A DNA stretch of 38,541 nt, taken from contig CAJKQK010000013.1 in the NCBI GenBank assembly GCA_905202055.1, positions 1 to 38,541 of the forward strand, read 5' to 3'. The position numbers and the translations under genes were made by a program. The notes under the pieces are model-generated. The model was not told the DNA's origin, made no database searches, and saw only the letters and a list, made by a program, of their open reading frames with translations. This DNA comes from an uncultured Oxalobacter sp. (GTDB taxonomy: Bacteria; Pseudomonadota; Gammaproteobacteria; Burkholderiales; Burkholderiaceae_D). Below, piece after piece: positions 16,074-24,289 of the stretch (positions are counted from its first letter, which is position 1; every line of letters starts with the position of its first letter).

Positions 16074-18179
16074 TTATGCCGCTTTTCCGTAGTCGTTTTC
16101 CTTTCGGGAAACCGTCAGTGGCGAATAAGGCAGGGCATCCGGAAACAGGTCGCGGCGTATGCCGGCCAGTGCGGCGATGGCATCGTTTTGCTGGACATTG
16201 TGATGGCTTGATGCCAGCAGATAGAGCGTGGAATCGATTTTTCCCAGCAAGACCGGCACGTCTTTACCGGAATCGTCTTTCATGCGGTCTTCATAAAAAA
16301 CGGACAGGTCTTCCAGCACCGGATGAACGGGGACGCCCTGACGTTGCAGTTTCGGCATCAGGCGCAACAGGCGCGTCATGTTCAGTCCGACTCGCAAGTC
16401 CGACAGGATATTCATGGCGGAAAGATAACCGGGATCGGTTGCGATGCCGTTTTTGCGGGCGAGTGCCAGCCGGGGGGCGAGCAGGCTGATGCCGTCGACC
16501 ATTCTGACAGACACTTCCATGACGGAAGGCGCCCTTACGGCCTTGCCCAGCCGGGAAATGTCGGTCCACATGGTTTTGACCAGTCGCCGGGTAATCGCTT
16601 CGATATTGGCGATGCGGAAAAGGGCGGTAAACAGGACGGCCATGCCGACGCCGATAGCCTGGCTGACCTGCGAATTGATGAAGGAGGTCATGTTGGCCGA
16701 TCCCATATCGAACATGGTCAGGGTCGCCAGAGTGGTGAACATGAACGGGATCACCTTGATCATGGTCGCCGGTTTCGACAGATAGGTTCCGAACCACAGC
16801 AAAAACGGCGCAAAAACCAGCATCATCATTTCAAAACTGTGCGCCGACGGAAGAATCAGAAGGAGATACAGTCCGGCTACCGGGGTCGAAAGCAGGGTAT
16901 AAAGGAATTGGACCCTGAGGACAGGAACCGGATTGTCCATCGTGGCAAAGAACATGCTGTACATGCCTGCCATCATCGGGGCACAAAAGCCCATCGGCCA
17001 TCCGGAAATGACCCAGAACAGGCACGACAGGGACGTTGCCATCATGGCGGCGAATGCAGACGAGAGGGCGAGACGGCGATCCACATGCAGGGTCGTTGTC
17101 GAGACTTTTGCCTTACGGAGTTCGGCTGGCGGCATGACACCGGACAGGCCGATATTGATCTGCCGCCGAAGGTCGAAGCAGTCTTCACAAATATCCACGA
17201 GCCGGTACAGTTCTGCGGCAAGGTTGGCGAGCAGCATGTCTTCCCAATGGGAATCCGGCCCGATGACCGGAGAGGCGTTATCGATGCGTTTTCTCAGGCG
17301 AATGGCGTTACCCGGTTCGTTTCCTACCCCGATTGCCGCCCAGTCGGCGATGTCGTCCATCAGCTTTTGCCACTCACGAGAGAGCATTCCGGTATGACTG
17401 TTGCGAAGCACGCCGAGGCGGTCTTCAATAGTCGAGAGGATGGGAACCAGCGCGGACAACCTGTCCTGCAAGGCACGGACGATATTGGCCGTCCACCGCA
17501 AATTCGAGGTATCGAACGGCAAATGGGTGGACATCATGCGCAATTCCGTGATGATCTGGGCGAGCTTGTTCAGGTCGACAGGATTGTCGGGATCGATTTT
17601 CGATCCGGTCAGGACACTGCGAACCCATTGTTGAGCGTCTTTAAGGGCCTGATCAAGGCGTGTGAGGACGATATTGCCGACCCCTTTCGGGAAAACAAGA
17701 CTGTGAACAAGGGCTGAGCAGGTAATGCCGAGCGTGATTTCCTCGACACGCGCGAGCGCGACGTCGTAAATGGACGAAATGGACAGGGTGGAGACGTCAA
17801 TCAGTGAAGGAAGCGCGATCAGGGCGACGGAGTAACCCGACAACATAAAGGCATATGCGCGCGGAGTACGGTCGAGCATCGACACGTAGAGACAGAAACC
17901 GATCCATACACCGAAAACCAGACACAACAGCACGGAATAATTGATGAATGTCGGAATGAAAATGACCGTCGCCAGCGCACCGATGAACGTGCCGGCGACC
18001 CGGTAGAGGGCTTTCGACCGGACTGCCCCCGCAATCGGCTGGGCGACCACGTAAGCGGTCAACGGCGCCCAGAACGGGCGCGGCAATCCAAGTCGAAAAG
18101 ACAGATACAGCGCCAGCATGGCGCCGATGAAACTTTTAAGGGAAAAGATCCATGCTTCCCGGTCAGGCATTGTGATCAT
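16074..18179 (-). CDS. FUSC-family transporter paired with its own MarR regulator
   Basis: This protein of 701 residues from the ATG at 18179 is a paralogue of the AaeB-like protein at 13416-15482 and of the partial one at 1-2010. It has the shared FRLGLPRPFWAPLTAYVVAQP, a cytosolic middle, a second membrane block starting RLALSSAFAAMMATSLSCLFWVI (key: SCLFWVISGWPMGFCAPMM) and the terminal GIRRDLFPDALPYSP. The start codon overlaps the marR stop by 4 bp (ATGA), which I prefer over an upstream ATG at 18245 lying inside marR. No DUF1656, adaptor or channel gene follows; the next gene, 144 bp on, is another marR. It may borrow the neighbouring operon's adaptor and channel. Confidence 0.92.
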   Translation of the reverse strand: MITMPDREAWIFSLKSFIGAMLALYLSFRLGLPRPFWAPLTAYVVAQPIAGAVRSKALYRVAGTFIGALATVIFIPTFINYSVLLCLVFGVWIGFCLYVSMLDRTPRAYAFMLSGYSVALIALPSLIDVSTLSISSIYDVALARVEEITLGITCSALVHSLVFPKGVGNIVLTRLDQALKDAQQWVRSVLTGSKIDPDNPVDLNKLAQIITELRMMSTHLPFDTSNLRWTANIVRALQDRLSALVPILSTIEDRLGVLRNSHTGMLSREWQKLMDDIADWAAIGVGNEPGNAIRLRKRIDNASPVIGPDSHWEDMLLANLAAELYRLVDICEDCFDLRRQINIGLSGVMPPAELRKAKVSTTTLHVDRRLALSSAFAAMMATSLSCLFWVISGWPMGFCAPMMAGMYSMFFATMDNPVPVLRVQFLYTLLSTPVAGLYLLLILPSAHSFEMMMLVFAPFLLWFGTYLSKPATMIKVIPFMFTTLATLTMFDMGSANMTSFINSQVSQAIGVGMAVLFTALFRIANIEAITRRLVKTMWTDISRLGKAVRAPSVMEVSVRMVDGISLLAPRLALARKNGIATDPGYLSAMNILSDLRVGLNMTRLLRLMPKLQRQGVPVHPVLEDLSVFYEDRMKDDSGKDVPVLLGKIDSTLYLLASSHHNVQQNDAIAALAGIRRDLFPDALPYSPLTVSRKENDYGKAA

Positions 18180-18637
18180 GCTGCTTTTCTGGAAGCCTTT
18201 TGCCGTTCGATGGAAGCGCCCAGTGTTTTGAACACATGCATGCACACATCCAGTTCTTTTTCCGTCAGGCCCTGCAGCAGTTCGCGACGCAGGGGGACAA
18301 GGGCTGATTCGATTTCTTTCACTTTCTTGCGGCCTTCAGGGGTCAGGAAGATCAGTTTTGCACGGCGGTCGTTGGCGTCGTCCCTCCGTTCGATCAGGCC
18401 GGAGGCGGCAAGCGTGTCGATGAGCCGGACAACAGATGAGGGTTCAATGCCGACGGCATCGGCGATGACGCCGGGACGGACACCTTCACCCATCCGGCTG
18501 ATGGCGACAATCGGCCATGCGACAGCCTGTGTCAATCCATATTGGGCGGCAACCTTGTCACAGGCGGCCTTGTAGGAACGCGATACCTGCGTCATCGTGA
18601 TCATCAGTTCCATCAGGGAACGGTCGTTTGTCGTCAT
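18176..18637 (-). CDS. MarR-family regulator of the second FUSC gene
   Basis: This protein has 153 residues from the ATG at 18637. The winged helix has IADAVGIEPSSVVRLIDTL and the wing RRDDANDRRAKLIFLTPEG. It aligns residue for residue at its N-terminus with the MarR at 15489-15929, which supports this start over an ATG at 18673 that lacks a ribosome site. A C-terminal helix (EKELDVCMHVFKTLGASIER) forms the usual dimer interface. It overlaps the FUSC start by 4 bp. Two inverted repeats in its promoter are likely autoregulatory sites. Confidence 0.92.
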   Translation of the reverse strand: MTTNDRSLMELMITMTQVSRSYKAACDKVAAQYGLTQAVAWPIVAISRMGEGVRPGVIADAVGIEPSSVVRLIDTLAASGLIERRDDANDRRAKLIFLTPEGRKKVKEIESALVPLRRELLQGLTEKELDVCMHVFKTLGASIERQKASRKAA

Positions 18638-18673
18638 GATTATCTGTTTGCCTGAAAAATGGTTCTGACGCAT

Positions 18674-18711
18674 ATTATTCGCATGCGAAGTATATTGTCA
18701 ATGCAATATAC
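18674..18711 (-). promoter_or_regulatory. Strong predicted promoter with two palindromes upstream of marR-FUSC
   Basis: On the minus strand TTGACA (18696-18701), a 16-bp spacer and AATAAT (18674-18679) make a near-consensus sigma-70 promoter. The perfect 12-bp palindrome TTCGCATGCGAA (18678-18689) fills the spacer. A second inverted repeat, GTATATTG-6-CAATATAC (18690-18711), covers the -35. Both lie about 40-75 bp before the ATG at 18637. The layout strongly suggests repression by the MarR encoded here, perhaps with two dimers. Confidence 0.65.
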
Positions 18712-18842
18712 ATGGCCCCGGATTTTTTCCACATTTTCAATTCATTGATTTGTATGGAATATTCAGCCAGAGTTTACAAAACTGTGTTGCAAAAAAAACA
18801 GATTGGCGGCATGCTTTTCACGGGTGGTTTCTGGAGGGGATT

Positions 18843-19271
18843 ATGACGGATGAGAAAAATGAAACGGGTGGTCAGTTCAATGGACTTCGGATGGACTCGT
18901 TGATCGAAGGTCCTCTGAAAGGGGCATGCGACGCCCAATCGAAACTGGCAGAATCGACAGCAGAATTTATCAGGACAGTCGGATTGCAGAATTCCGGTAC
19001 TGGAAAAACCGAAACAGCCGCATTTACGTTCCGCAAAAAGGTACCGGATGAATCGGGTGCCATTTCCGAAAAGGAAATGAGCCTGCAGGTGCCTTTGCTT
19101 ACCATCGTTCCGGTACCGCCACTGCTTGTCAGGAACATTGACGTCAACTTCGACATGGAAGTGAAAATGTCTTCGGGAGAGGCAGGTGCAGGGGAGCCGG
19201 AGAGTGAATCACCGGCAACCCGGGACAACGCAATGGGCAAGAACGACAAAGATTCCGCTTCAGGGAAATGA
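18843..19271 (+). CDS. DUF2589-domain protein
   Basis: This protein has 142 residues. The ATG at 18843 follows a GGAGG site seven bases upstream. DUF2589 features are the start LIEGPLKGACDAQSKLAESTAEFI (key: GPLKGACDAQSKLAE) and VPLLTIVPVPPLLVRNIDVNFDMEVK (key: VPLLTIVPVP, IDVNFDMEVK). A polar acidic tail rich in Ser, Glu and Asp follows. The family has no known function; its genes often occur in tandem or with other small unknowns. No signal peptide or membrane helix is seen, so it is probably cytosolic. It lies between the marR-FUSC promoter (divergent) and a stretch holding a decayed-looking frame. Confidence 0.82.
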   Translation: MTDEKNETGGQFNGLRMDSLIEGPLKGACDAQSKLAESTAEFIRTVGLQNSGTGKTETAAFTFRKKVPDESGAISEKEMSLQVPLLTIVPVPPLLVRNIDVNFDMEVKMSSGEAGAGEPESESPATRDNAMGKNDKDSASGK

Positions 19272-19588
19272 AGGTGCAGTAACTCCTGCCGGGTGAATCC
19301 AGTGATCCGGCAAGACGGGAACATAGTATGTCCACGTTCAGGCACAACCTGCTTTTGACGGAATACCGGAGTGGCTGGCCACGGTTTCCGACAGGATACT
19401 GCAGCCGATTCAACTAACGGGAACCGACGTGAAAGAGGATGAAAAAACGGTGACAAAGTAAATGATGAAGTGGGGGCAGGGTTGTCAGGCTGAAAAATCT
19501 TTCCGGATTTGTAACTTTCTTTCTTTTTCCTGCAGGAAATTTCCGGTTCGACTATTTTTGACCATATATTGTTTTCAGGGGAAAAATC
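19272..19588 (+). other. Spacer with a short decayed-looking reading frame
   Basis: This 317-bp gap has no intact gene. An open frame from 19327 to the TAA at 19459-19461 encodes a protein-like stretch (PAFDGIPEWLATVSDRILQ, then a charged tail), but it has no start codon. An ATG at 19328, preceded by GGGA, is in a different frame and would need a shift within its first few codons. It may be the remnant of a small gene that once followed the DUF2589 gene, or chance. A weak stem TGCCGG/CCGGCA (19287-19312) lies just after the DUF2589 stop. Confidence 0.35.
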
Positions 19589-19870
19589 ATGAGTGGCCAA
19601 TCCGTTTTCACCAACTGTCTCAAGAGAGGCCTGTTATTCGTAGCCGCCCTGTTTCTGGTTCATGGGACGGTTCAGGCTGCAGAGGCGAAAACTGCCACAA
19701 ACAAGGGAAGTGAACCGTGCCGGCTGACGCCGGTTGAAAAATATCTGGAACGCCATCCCGAATCGCAATGGCCGCCGTCCTGTCGTGAAGGAATACGGCG
19801 TTGCGACAATACTCCTGACCCGCAATCGGTGAATGTTCCGGAGCAGGAAAAGAAGGTCCCCGGAAAATAA
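19589..19870 (+). CDS. Small secreted protein of unknown function
   Basis: This 93-residue protein starts with an N-terminal signal peptide (LKRGLLFVAALFLVHGTVQA, cleavage near residue 30). The mature part is about 63 residues, with Cys at 44, 65 and 72 and several Pro. GGGGA lies six bases before the ATG at 19589. It is probably periplasmic or secreted. The family is not recognised. The odd number of cysteines leaves one unpaired or shared between molecules. Codon use is like its neighbours, and the ribosome site and signal peptide argue that it is real. Confidence 0.68.
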   Translation: MSGQSVFTNCLKRGLLFVAALFLVHGTVQAAEAKTATNKGSEPCRLTPVEKYLERHPESQWPPSCREGIRRCDNTPDPQSVNVPEQEKKVPGK

Positions 19871-19986
19871 CAAAAACAGGCGGCAATTCGACCGTCTCTC
19901 ACGGATTCGTGAAACCGGATTCGGGCAGTCATCACGCAAATCCGTTTTTTAATTGTGCATGAGGTGAAGAGAAGCGATGCATTCGT

Positions 19987-19992
19987 TATAAT
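19987..19992 (+). promoter_or_regulatory. Predicted -10 box of trhP
   Basis: A perfect TATAAT stands 26 bp before the ATG at 20019. No good -35 is visible (GTGAAG at 19964-19969 is the best at 17 bp). Confidence 0.45.
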
Positions 19993-20018
19993 GCCGTTTT
20001 GCCCTTGTGAATCCTGTC

Positions 20019-21362
20019 ATGCCTTTTTCACCCGAACTTCTATTGCCTGCCGGTTCTGTCGAAAAGATGCGCGCTGCGTATGATTTCGGTGCGGATGCCG
20101 TTTACGCCGGTCAGCCCCGTTACAGCCTGCGGGCCAGAAACAACGAGTTTTCGACGTATGAGGCGCTGAAAGAAGGGATCGATGAGGCGCATCGCCGTGG
20201 CAAGCAGTTTTACGTCGCCAGCAATATATACGCCCATAATTCCAAACTGAAGACGTATCTGGACGATATGGCTCCGGTAATCGAGATGAAGCCGGATGCG
20301 CTGATCATGGCCGATCCGGGTCTGATCATGATGGTCCGGGACAAGTGGCCTGAAGTGCCCGTGCATCTGTCGGTGCAGGCGAATGCGATCAACTGGGCAG
20401 ACGTGAAGTTCTGGGAACGCATGGGCCTGACCCGCGTGATCCTGTCTCGCGAGTTGTCACTGGATGAGGTTGAGGAAATCCGGCAAAGATGTCCGGACAT
20501 GGAACTGGAGGTCTTCGTTCATGGTGCCTTGTGTGTCGCTTATTCCGGACGTTGCCTGCTTTCCGGTTATTTCAATCATCGCGATTCCAATCAGGGCACG
20601 TGCACCAATTCCTGCCGCTGGAATTACAGGATTATGAACGCTGAAGAAAATGCCTGCGGTGATGTGTTGCCGCTCGATATGGCGCAGATCATGGAACAGG
20701 CGCAGACCTTGCCTTCGGCGATGGGCAATATGCCGCGCCATCCGGCGGCCGACCGGGTATATATGATCGAAGAAGGCAAGCGTCCCGGACAGCTTTTGCC
20801 GATCATGGAAGACGAGCACGGTACATATATCCTGAATTCAAAGGATTTGAGGGCGGTCGAGCATATCGAACGGCTTGTCAGAATCGGCGTCAATTCGCTC
20901 AAGATCGAAGGCCGGACAAAATCGATTTATTATGTGGCGCGTACCGCTCAGGTGTACCGCAAGGCGATCGACGACGCGGTAGCGGGCAAGCCGTTCGATA
21001 CGACTCTGCTTGGCGCCTTGCAGAGCCTTGCCAACCGGGGTTATACGGACGGTTTTTACCAGCGTCACCATACACAGGATTACCAGAATTACATGACCGG
21101 CGCTTCCGAGCTGAACAACAGCCATTATGTCGGCGACATTGTCGAGGCGCAAAACGGCTGGGCCACCGTTCTCGTCAAGAACCGGTTTGCCGTCGGCGAT
21201 ATACTGGAGGTCTATCACCCGGATGGCAATGCCGTCCTGCCTTTGAAAACCATGCAGAATGAAGAGGGCGCTGCAATCGATGTCGCGCCCGGGAGTGGCC
21301 ACCGCGTCAGGATTTTGCTGGACGACAAATACAAGGGTGCGTTTATCGCCAGAAGACTGTAA
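20019..21362 (+). CDS. trhP: tRNA 5-hydroxyuridine synthesis protein TrhP (U32 peptidase family)
   Basis: This 447-residue protein aligns end to end with E. coli TrhP (YegQ), which is needed to hydroxylate U34 of certain tRNAs, the first step to cmo5U or mcmo5U. Diagnostic blocks are ELLLPAGSVEKMRAAYDFGA, GADAVYAGQPRYSLRARNNE, VHLSVQANAINWADVKFWE and the U32 signature EVFVHGALCVAYSGRCLLSG, then NQGTCTNSCRW with its cysteines (likely iron-sulfur or metal ligands). I start at the ATG at 20019 (MPFSPELL, matching the family start) and not the GTG at 20007. dnaQ follows 23 bp later. Confidence 0.95.
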   Translation: MPFSPELLLPAGSVEKMRAAYDFGADAVYAGQPRYSLRARNNEFSTYEALKEGIDEAHRRGKQFYVASNIYAHNSKLKTYLDDMAPVIEMKPDALIMADPGLIMMVRDKWPEVPVHLSVQANAINWADVKFWERMGLTRVILSRELSLDEVEEIRQRCPDMELEVFVHGALCVAYSGRCLLSGYFNHRDSNQGTCTNSCRWNYRIMNAEENACGDVLPLDMAQIMEQAQTLPSAMGNMPRHPAADRVYMIEEGKRPGQLLPIMEDEHGTYILNSKDLRAVEHIERLVRIGVNSLKIEGRTKSIYYVARTAQVYRKAIDDAVAGKPFDTTLLGALQSLANRGYTDGFYQRHHTQDYQNYMTGASELNNSHYVGDIVEAQNGWATVLVKNRFAVGDILEVYHPDGNAVLPLKTMQNEEGAAIDVAPGSGHRVRILLDDKYKGAFIARRL

Positions 21363-21385
21363 AGAGAAAAGAGCAGAACGGATTT

Positions 21386-22129
21386 ATGAGACAAATCGTA
21401 CTCGATACCGAAACGACCGGCCTTTACGCCAACAATGGCGACCGGATCATTGAAATCGGTTGTGTGGAAGTGCTTTCACGGCACGTTACCGACAATTATT
21501 TTCACCACTACATCAATCCGGAGCGGGATTCCCATCCGGATGCATTGGCGGTTCACGGATTGACGACGGAATTCCTCTCCGACAAACCCAAATTTGCCGA
21601 GATTGCCCAGGCGTTTTGCGACTATATCAGGGGCGCTGAACTTATCATTCACAATGCCCCGTTCGATATCGGCTTCCTGAATGCCGAGCTGGCGCGGGTG
21701 GGTATGCCAAAGGTAGAGGAAATTGCCGGGTGCATAACGGACAGCCTGGTCAAGGCACGCGACATGTTCCCGGGACGGCGGAATTCACTCGATGCCTTGT
21801 GCGAACGTTTCGAAATTTCCAATGCGCACCGTACCCTGCACGGGGCGCTCCTTGACTCGGAATTGCTGGCAGAGGTGTATCTGGCGATGACGCGCGGTCA
21901 GGAAACCCTGGAAATCGGCGGGATGTCGATTGAAGAGGAAGAAGCGGCTGCCAGGGCTGCGCCCCTGTCCAATATCCGGATTGTGGTACTTGCCGCGACA
22001 GAAGATGAACTCGCAAGGCACGAGGAAGTCCTGGACGATATCGAAAAGTCCAACAAGGGTGCGCCTTGTGTATGGCGAACGGAACCGGTTAATGCTGACG
22101 GGGTGCCTGAGACGGAACCTCTGAAATAA
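21386..22129 (+). CDS. dnaQ: DNA polymerase III epsilon subunit (3'-5' proofreading exonuclease)
   Basis: This 247-residue protein is of the DEDDh exonuclease family. Exo I is DTETTG at D7 and E9, Exo II lies in IIHNAPFDIGFLN (about residues 87-99), and Exo III is the HGALLDSELLAEVYL stretch with its H-x4-D. A C-terminal tail of about 60 residues would hold the polymerase alpha-binding part. It proofreads during replication. It starts 23 bp after trhP, probably in the same transcript, and ends 7 bp from the convergent thioredoxin-like gene. No rnhA gene, its neighbour in many proteobacteria, lies directly upstream here. Confidence 0.95.
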   Translation: MRQIVLDTETTGLYANNGDRIIEIGCVEVLSRHVTDNYFHHYINPERDSHPDALAVHGLTTEFLSDKPKFAEIAQAFCDYIRGAELIIHNAPFDIGFLNAELARVGMPKVEEIAGCITDSLVKARDMFPGRRNSLDALCERFEISNAHRTLHGALLDSELLAEVYLAMTRGQETLEIGGMSIEEEEAAARAAPLSNIRIVVLAATEDELARHEEVLDDIEKSNKGAPCVWRTEPVNADGVPETEPLK

Positions 22130-22136
22130 AGAAAAA

Positions 22137-22574
22137 TCAGGCAGTCCCGACAGCCTTGCGCAAAAGGGAGCGGATGTTGACTTCCTTTTGCCAGCATGCG
22201 TGTTCTTCGTTGCTGTTGGCAAGCCGTTTCATTTCGTCGATGCCGATATCTGTCTGGCTTTTCAGAAGACGTTCGGCCAGACCGATGTCAGGGTGCACGC
22301 AGCCGAAGAAATTCACGATGTCACCATACTGGATCAACAGGCTCGGGAAGTTTTCGATATCCAGATCGTCAAGCAGGTCGGCATGATCCTCGATATCGAT
22401 CCAGAGAAAAACGATGTCAGGGTATTTTTCGGCAAACGTCCTGAACAGGGGCTTATAGGCGCGACAAGCCCCGCACCATTGCGCGCAAAAGCAGGCAACG
22501 ATCCATGAATTTTCTGTCAGTGTCGTGTCGAGAAGGGAATAATCCGCTTCTTTTAAAGGAATAAACGACGGCAT
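22137..22574 (-). CDS. Thioredoxin-fold protein
   Basis: This 145-residue protein has one thioredoxin domain. The active site W33-C34-G35-A36-C37 sits in CFCAQWCGACRAYKPLF, and the conserved cis-Pro is in the DIENFPSLLIQYGD stretch. WCGAC, not WCGPC, is a known variant that raises the redox potential. No signal peptide is present, so it is cytosolic. Extra cysteines (residues 28, 30 and two or so later) are notable. It may reduce protein disulfides; the partner is unknown. The gene is convergent with dnaQ and divergent from gluQ. Confidence 0.88.
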   Translation of the reverse strand: MPSFIPLKEADYSLLDTTLTENSWIVACFCAQWCGACRAYKPLFRTFAEKYPDIVFLWIDIEDHADLLDDLDIENFPSLLIQYGDIVNFFGCVHPDIGLAERLLKSQTDIGIDEMKRLANSNEEHACWQKEVNIRSLLRKAVGTA

Positions 22575-22746
22575 GGCAACTCTTGAAACAAAGCGGTAAA
22601 CTTGGGGATGCCATTTTAGCCAAGGTCACGTGAAAATGCCACTTCCCGGCGGTCTTATTTTCTCTCATCCCTTGTTGAACCGCAAAAAAACGGCATGGAT
22701 ACAACGACCTGGCGTATCGATAACCGATCTCTGAAAGAAACGGGTT

Positions 22747-23643
22747 TTGGAAAAGTCAAACTATCGTGGACGTTTCGCCCCTTCGCCGACGGGGGAACTG
22801 CATTTCGGCTCACTGGTTGCGGCGGTCGGCAGTTATCTGGACGCAAAAGCCAATAAAGGTGAATGGATCGTCCGTATCGAAGACGTTGATGAGACCCGCT
22901 GCCATCCCGAATATGAAACCTCCATCCTGAAAACCCTTGAAGCCTTCGGTTTCGAATGGGATGGCCCGGTTATCCGACAGACAGACCGTACCGGTGCCTA
23001 TCGTGCCGCTTTCGGTGAATTGAAAGAAAAAGGGCTGGTCTATGGTTGTGCCTGTACGCGCAGGGAAATTGCCGGTTCCGCTGTCGGCATCGACGGCGCG
23101 CCCGTTTATCCCGGAAAGTGCCGAAACGGTTTGCCAATGGGGAAAACAGCCCGGGCATGGCGCTTGCGTGTGCCGGACAAGACGATCGGTTTCGATGACC
23201 TGATACAGGGACATCAACAACAGAATCCGGAAAAAGACGTGGGCGATTTCGTCCTGTTGCGCCCGGACGGGCTTTTTGCCTATCAGCTTGCCGTAGTGGT
23301 CGATGACGCAGAACAGGGCATCAATCATATCGTTCGTGGCGCAGACTTGCTGGCCTCGACACCGCGGCAGATCTGGCTTCATGAATGTCTGGGGCAGCCT
23401 GTGCCGGTTTATGCCCATTTGCCGCTGGCGGTGAATGAAAACGGGGAAAAGCTTTCCAAACAGACGCGCGCCACGCCTGTCGACCCGGGCGATCCGGTCA
23501 CGATGCTTGTGGCAGCGATGCGTTTTCTCAATCTTGCTCCAGAAAAAGATGACTTCGCCCTGCAGGATTTATGGAACTGGGCCATAATGAACTGGTCAAT
23601 AAATATTGCACCCAAAACACAAACGATAAAAACCCCGATTTAA
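22747..23643 (+). CDS. gluQ: Glutamyl-Q tRNA(Asp) synthetase
   Basis: This 298-residue protein is a truncated GluRS paralogue that attaches glutamate to queuosine at position 34 of tRNA-Asp. Seen are GRFAPSPTGELHFGSLVAAV (HFGS at 19-22, the HIGH-type motif), IVRIEDVDETR, the Cys cluster CACTRREI with a later Cys (zinc site), RDGLFAY-like LRPDGLFAYQLAVVVDD, RGADLL and KLSKQ (the KMSKS motif, near residue 236). The anticodon-binding domain is absent, as in the family. The start is a TTG at 22747, since no ATG or GTG in frame precedes the GRFAPSPTG motif; an upstream ATG at 22695 is out of frame. Confidence 0.94.
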   Translation: MEKSNYRGRFAPSPTGELHFGSLVAAVGSYLDAKANKGEWIVRIEDVDETRCHPEYETSILKTLEAFGFEWDGPVIRQTDRTGAYRAAFGELKEKGLVYGCACTRREIAGSAVGIDGAPVYPGKCRNGLPMGKTARAWRLRVPDKTIGFDDLIQGHQQQNPEKDVGDFVLLRPDGLFAYQLAVVVDDAEQGINHIVRGADLLASTPRQIWLHECLGQPVPVYAHLPLAVNENGEKLSKQTRATPVDPGDPVTMLVAAMRFLNLAPEKDDFALQDLWNWAIMNWSINIAPKTQTIKTPI

Positions 23644-23662
23644 TGAAAACCAGGAGAAAAAA

Positions 23663-24076
23663 ATGATCGTTAAAGATGAAGCAGGCATCAAAGACATCCT
23701 TCAGAAAAACCACGTCGTTGCCATCGTCGGATTTTCGACTGATGAAAACAAGGGTGGACATTACGTTCCGAAGTTTTTGAAAGAACATGGTTATCAGATT
23801 GTTCCGGTCAATCCGACCATTAGCGAAGGGCTTGGCGAAAAAGCCTATGCCAGCCTGAAAGATATTCCGTTCCCGGTAGATATCGTCGATTGTTTCCGCC
23901 GCCCTGACGCCATGCCGGAAATCGCGCGCGATGCCGTTGCCATTGGCGCCAAGGTACTGTGGATGCAAAAAGGGATTGAAAGCGAAGAAGCTGCCAAAAT
24001 CGCTTCCGATGGTGGTCTGAAAGTCGTTTCCAACATTTGTATGATGGAAAAATACACGGAACTGTTTCTGAAATAA
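23663..24076 (+). CDS. CoA-binding domain protein (YccU type), copy 1
   Basis: This 137-residue Rossmann-fold protein of the CoA_binding_2 family has VVAIVGFSTDENKGGHYV (nucleotide loop, about residues 18-35), YQIVPVNPT, VDIVDCFRRPDAMPEIARDA and IGAKVLWMQKGIESEEAA. Close homologues bind CoA in vitro, but the physiological role is unclear. The ATG at 23663 follows an AGGAG site, 19 bp after gluQ, so it may be co-transcribed with gluQ. The next gene is a paralogue of the same length. The hairpin at 24098-24120 follows. Confidence 0.9.
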   Translation: MIVKDEAGIKDILQKNHVVAIVGFSTDENKGGHYVPKFLKEHGYQIVPVNPTISEGLGEKAYASLKDIPFPVDIVDCFRRPDAMPEIARDAVAIGAKVLWMQKGIESEEAAKIASDGGLKVVSNICMMEKYTELFLK

Positions 24077-24097
24077 GTCTGGATGTCAGGAATATGG

Positions 24098-24120
24098 AGC
24101 GGTTCGGTTAATGAACCGCT
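24098..24120 (+). terminator. Hairpin after first CoA-binding gene
   Basis: AGCGGTTC (24098-24105) pairs with GAACCGCT (24113-24120) around GGTTAAT. Only a weak T-run follows (TCAATTG), so this may be an attenuating or stabilising stem rather than a full stop. Confidence 0.45.
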
Positions 24121-24289
24121 TCAATTGAAACCATACCGCTATTCAGCCTGGTATCCCGGATCCGGAATTGTTCAACAGGAATGGTTCCAGATAAAAATCA
24201 ATTATCGGCCTTTGGTAAACAGCGACAATGAAAGACCCGAATTTATGGCTTTTTCAAAAGCCCATGCTGGACTGATCAGGAGAACAATC

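Noticed and set aside
16323..17717. A 464-codon open frame on the plus strand
   Set aside because: It is antisense to the FUSC gene, is His/Gln/Asp/Gly-rich with no recognisable domain, and has no ribosome site. The high-GC reading frame opposite explains it.
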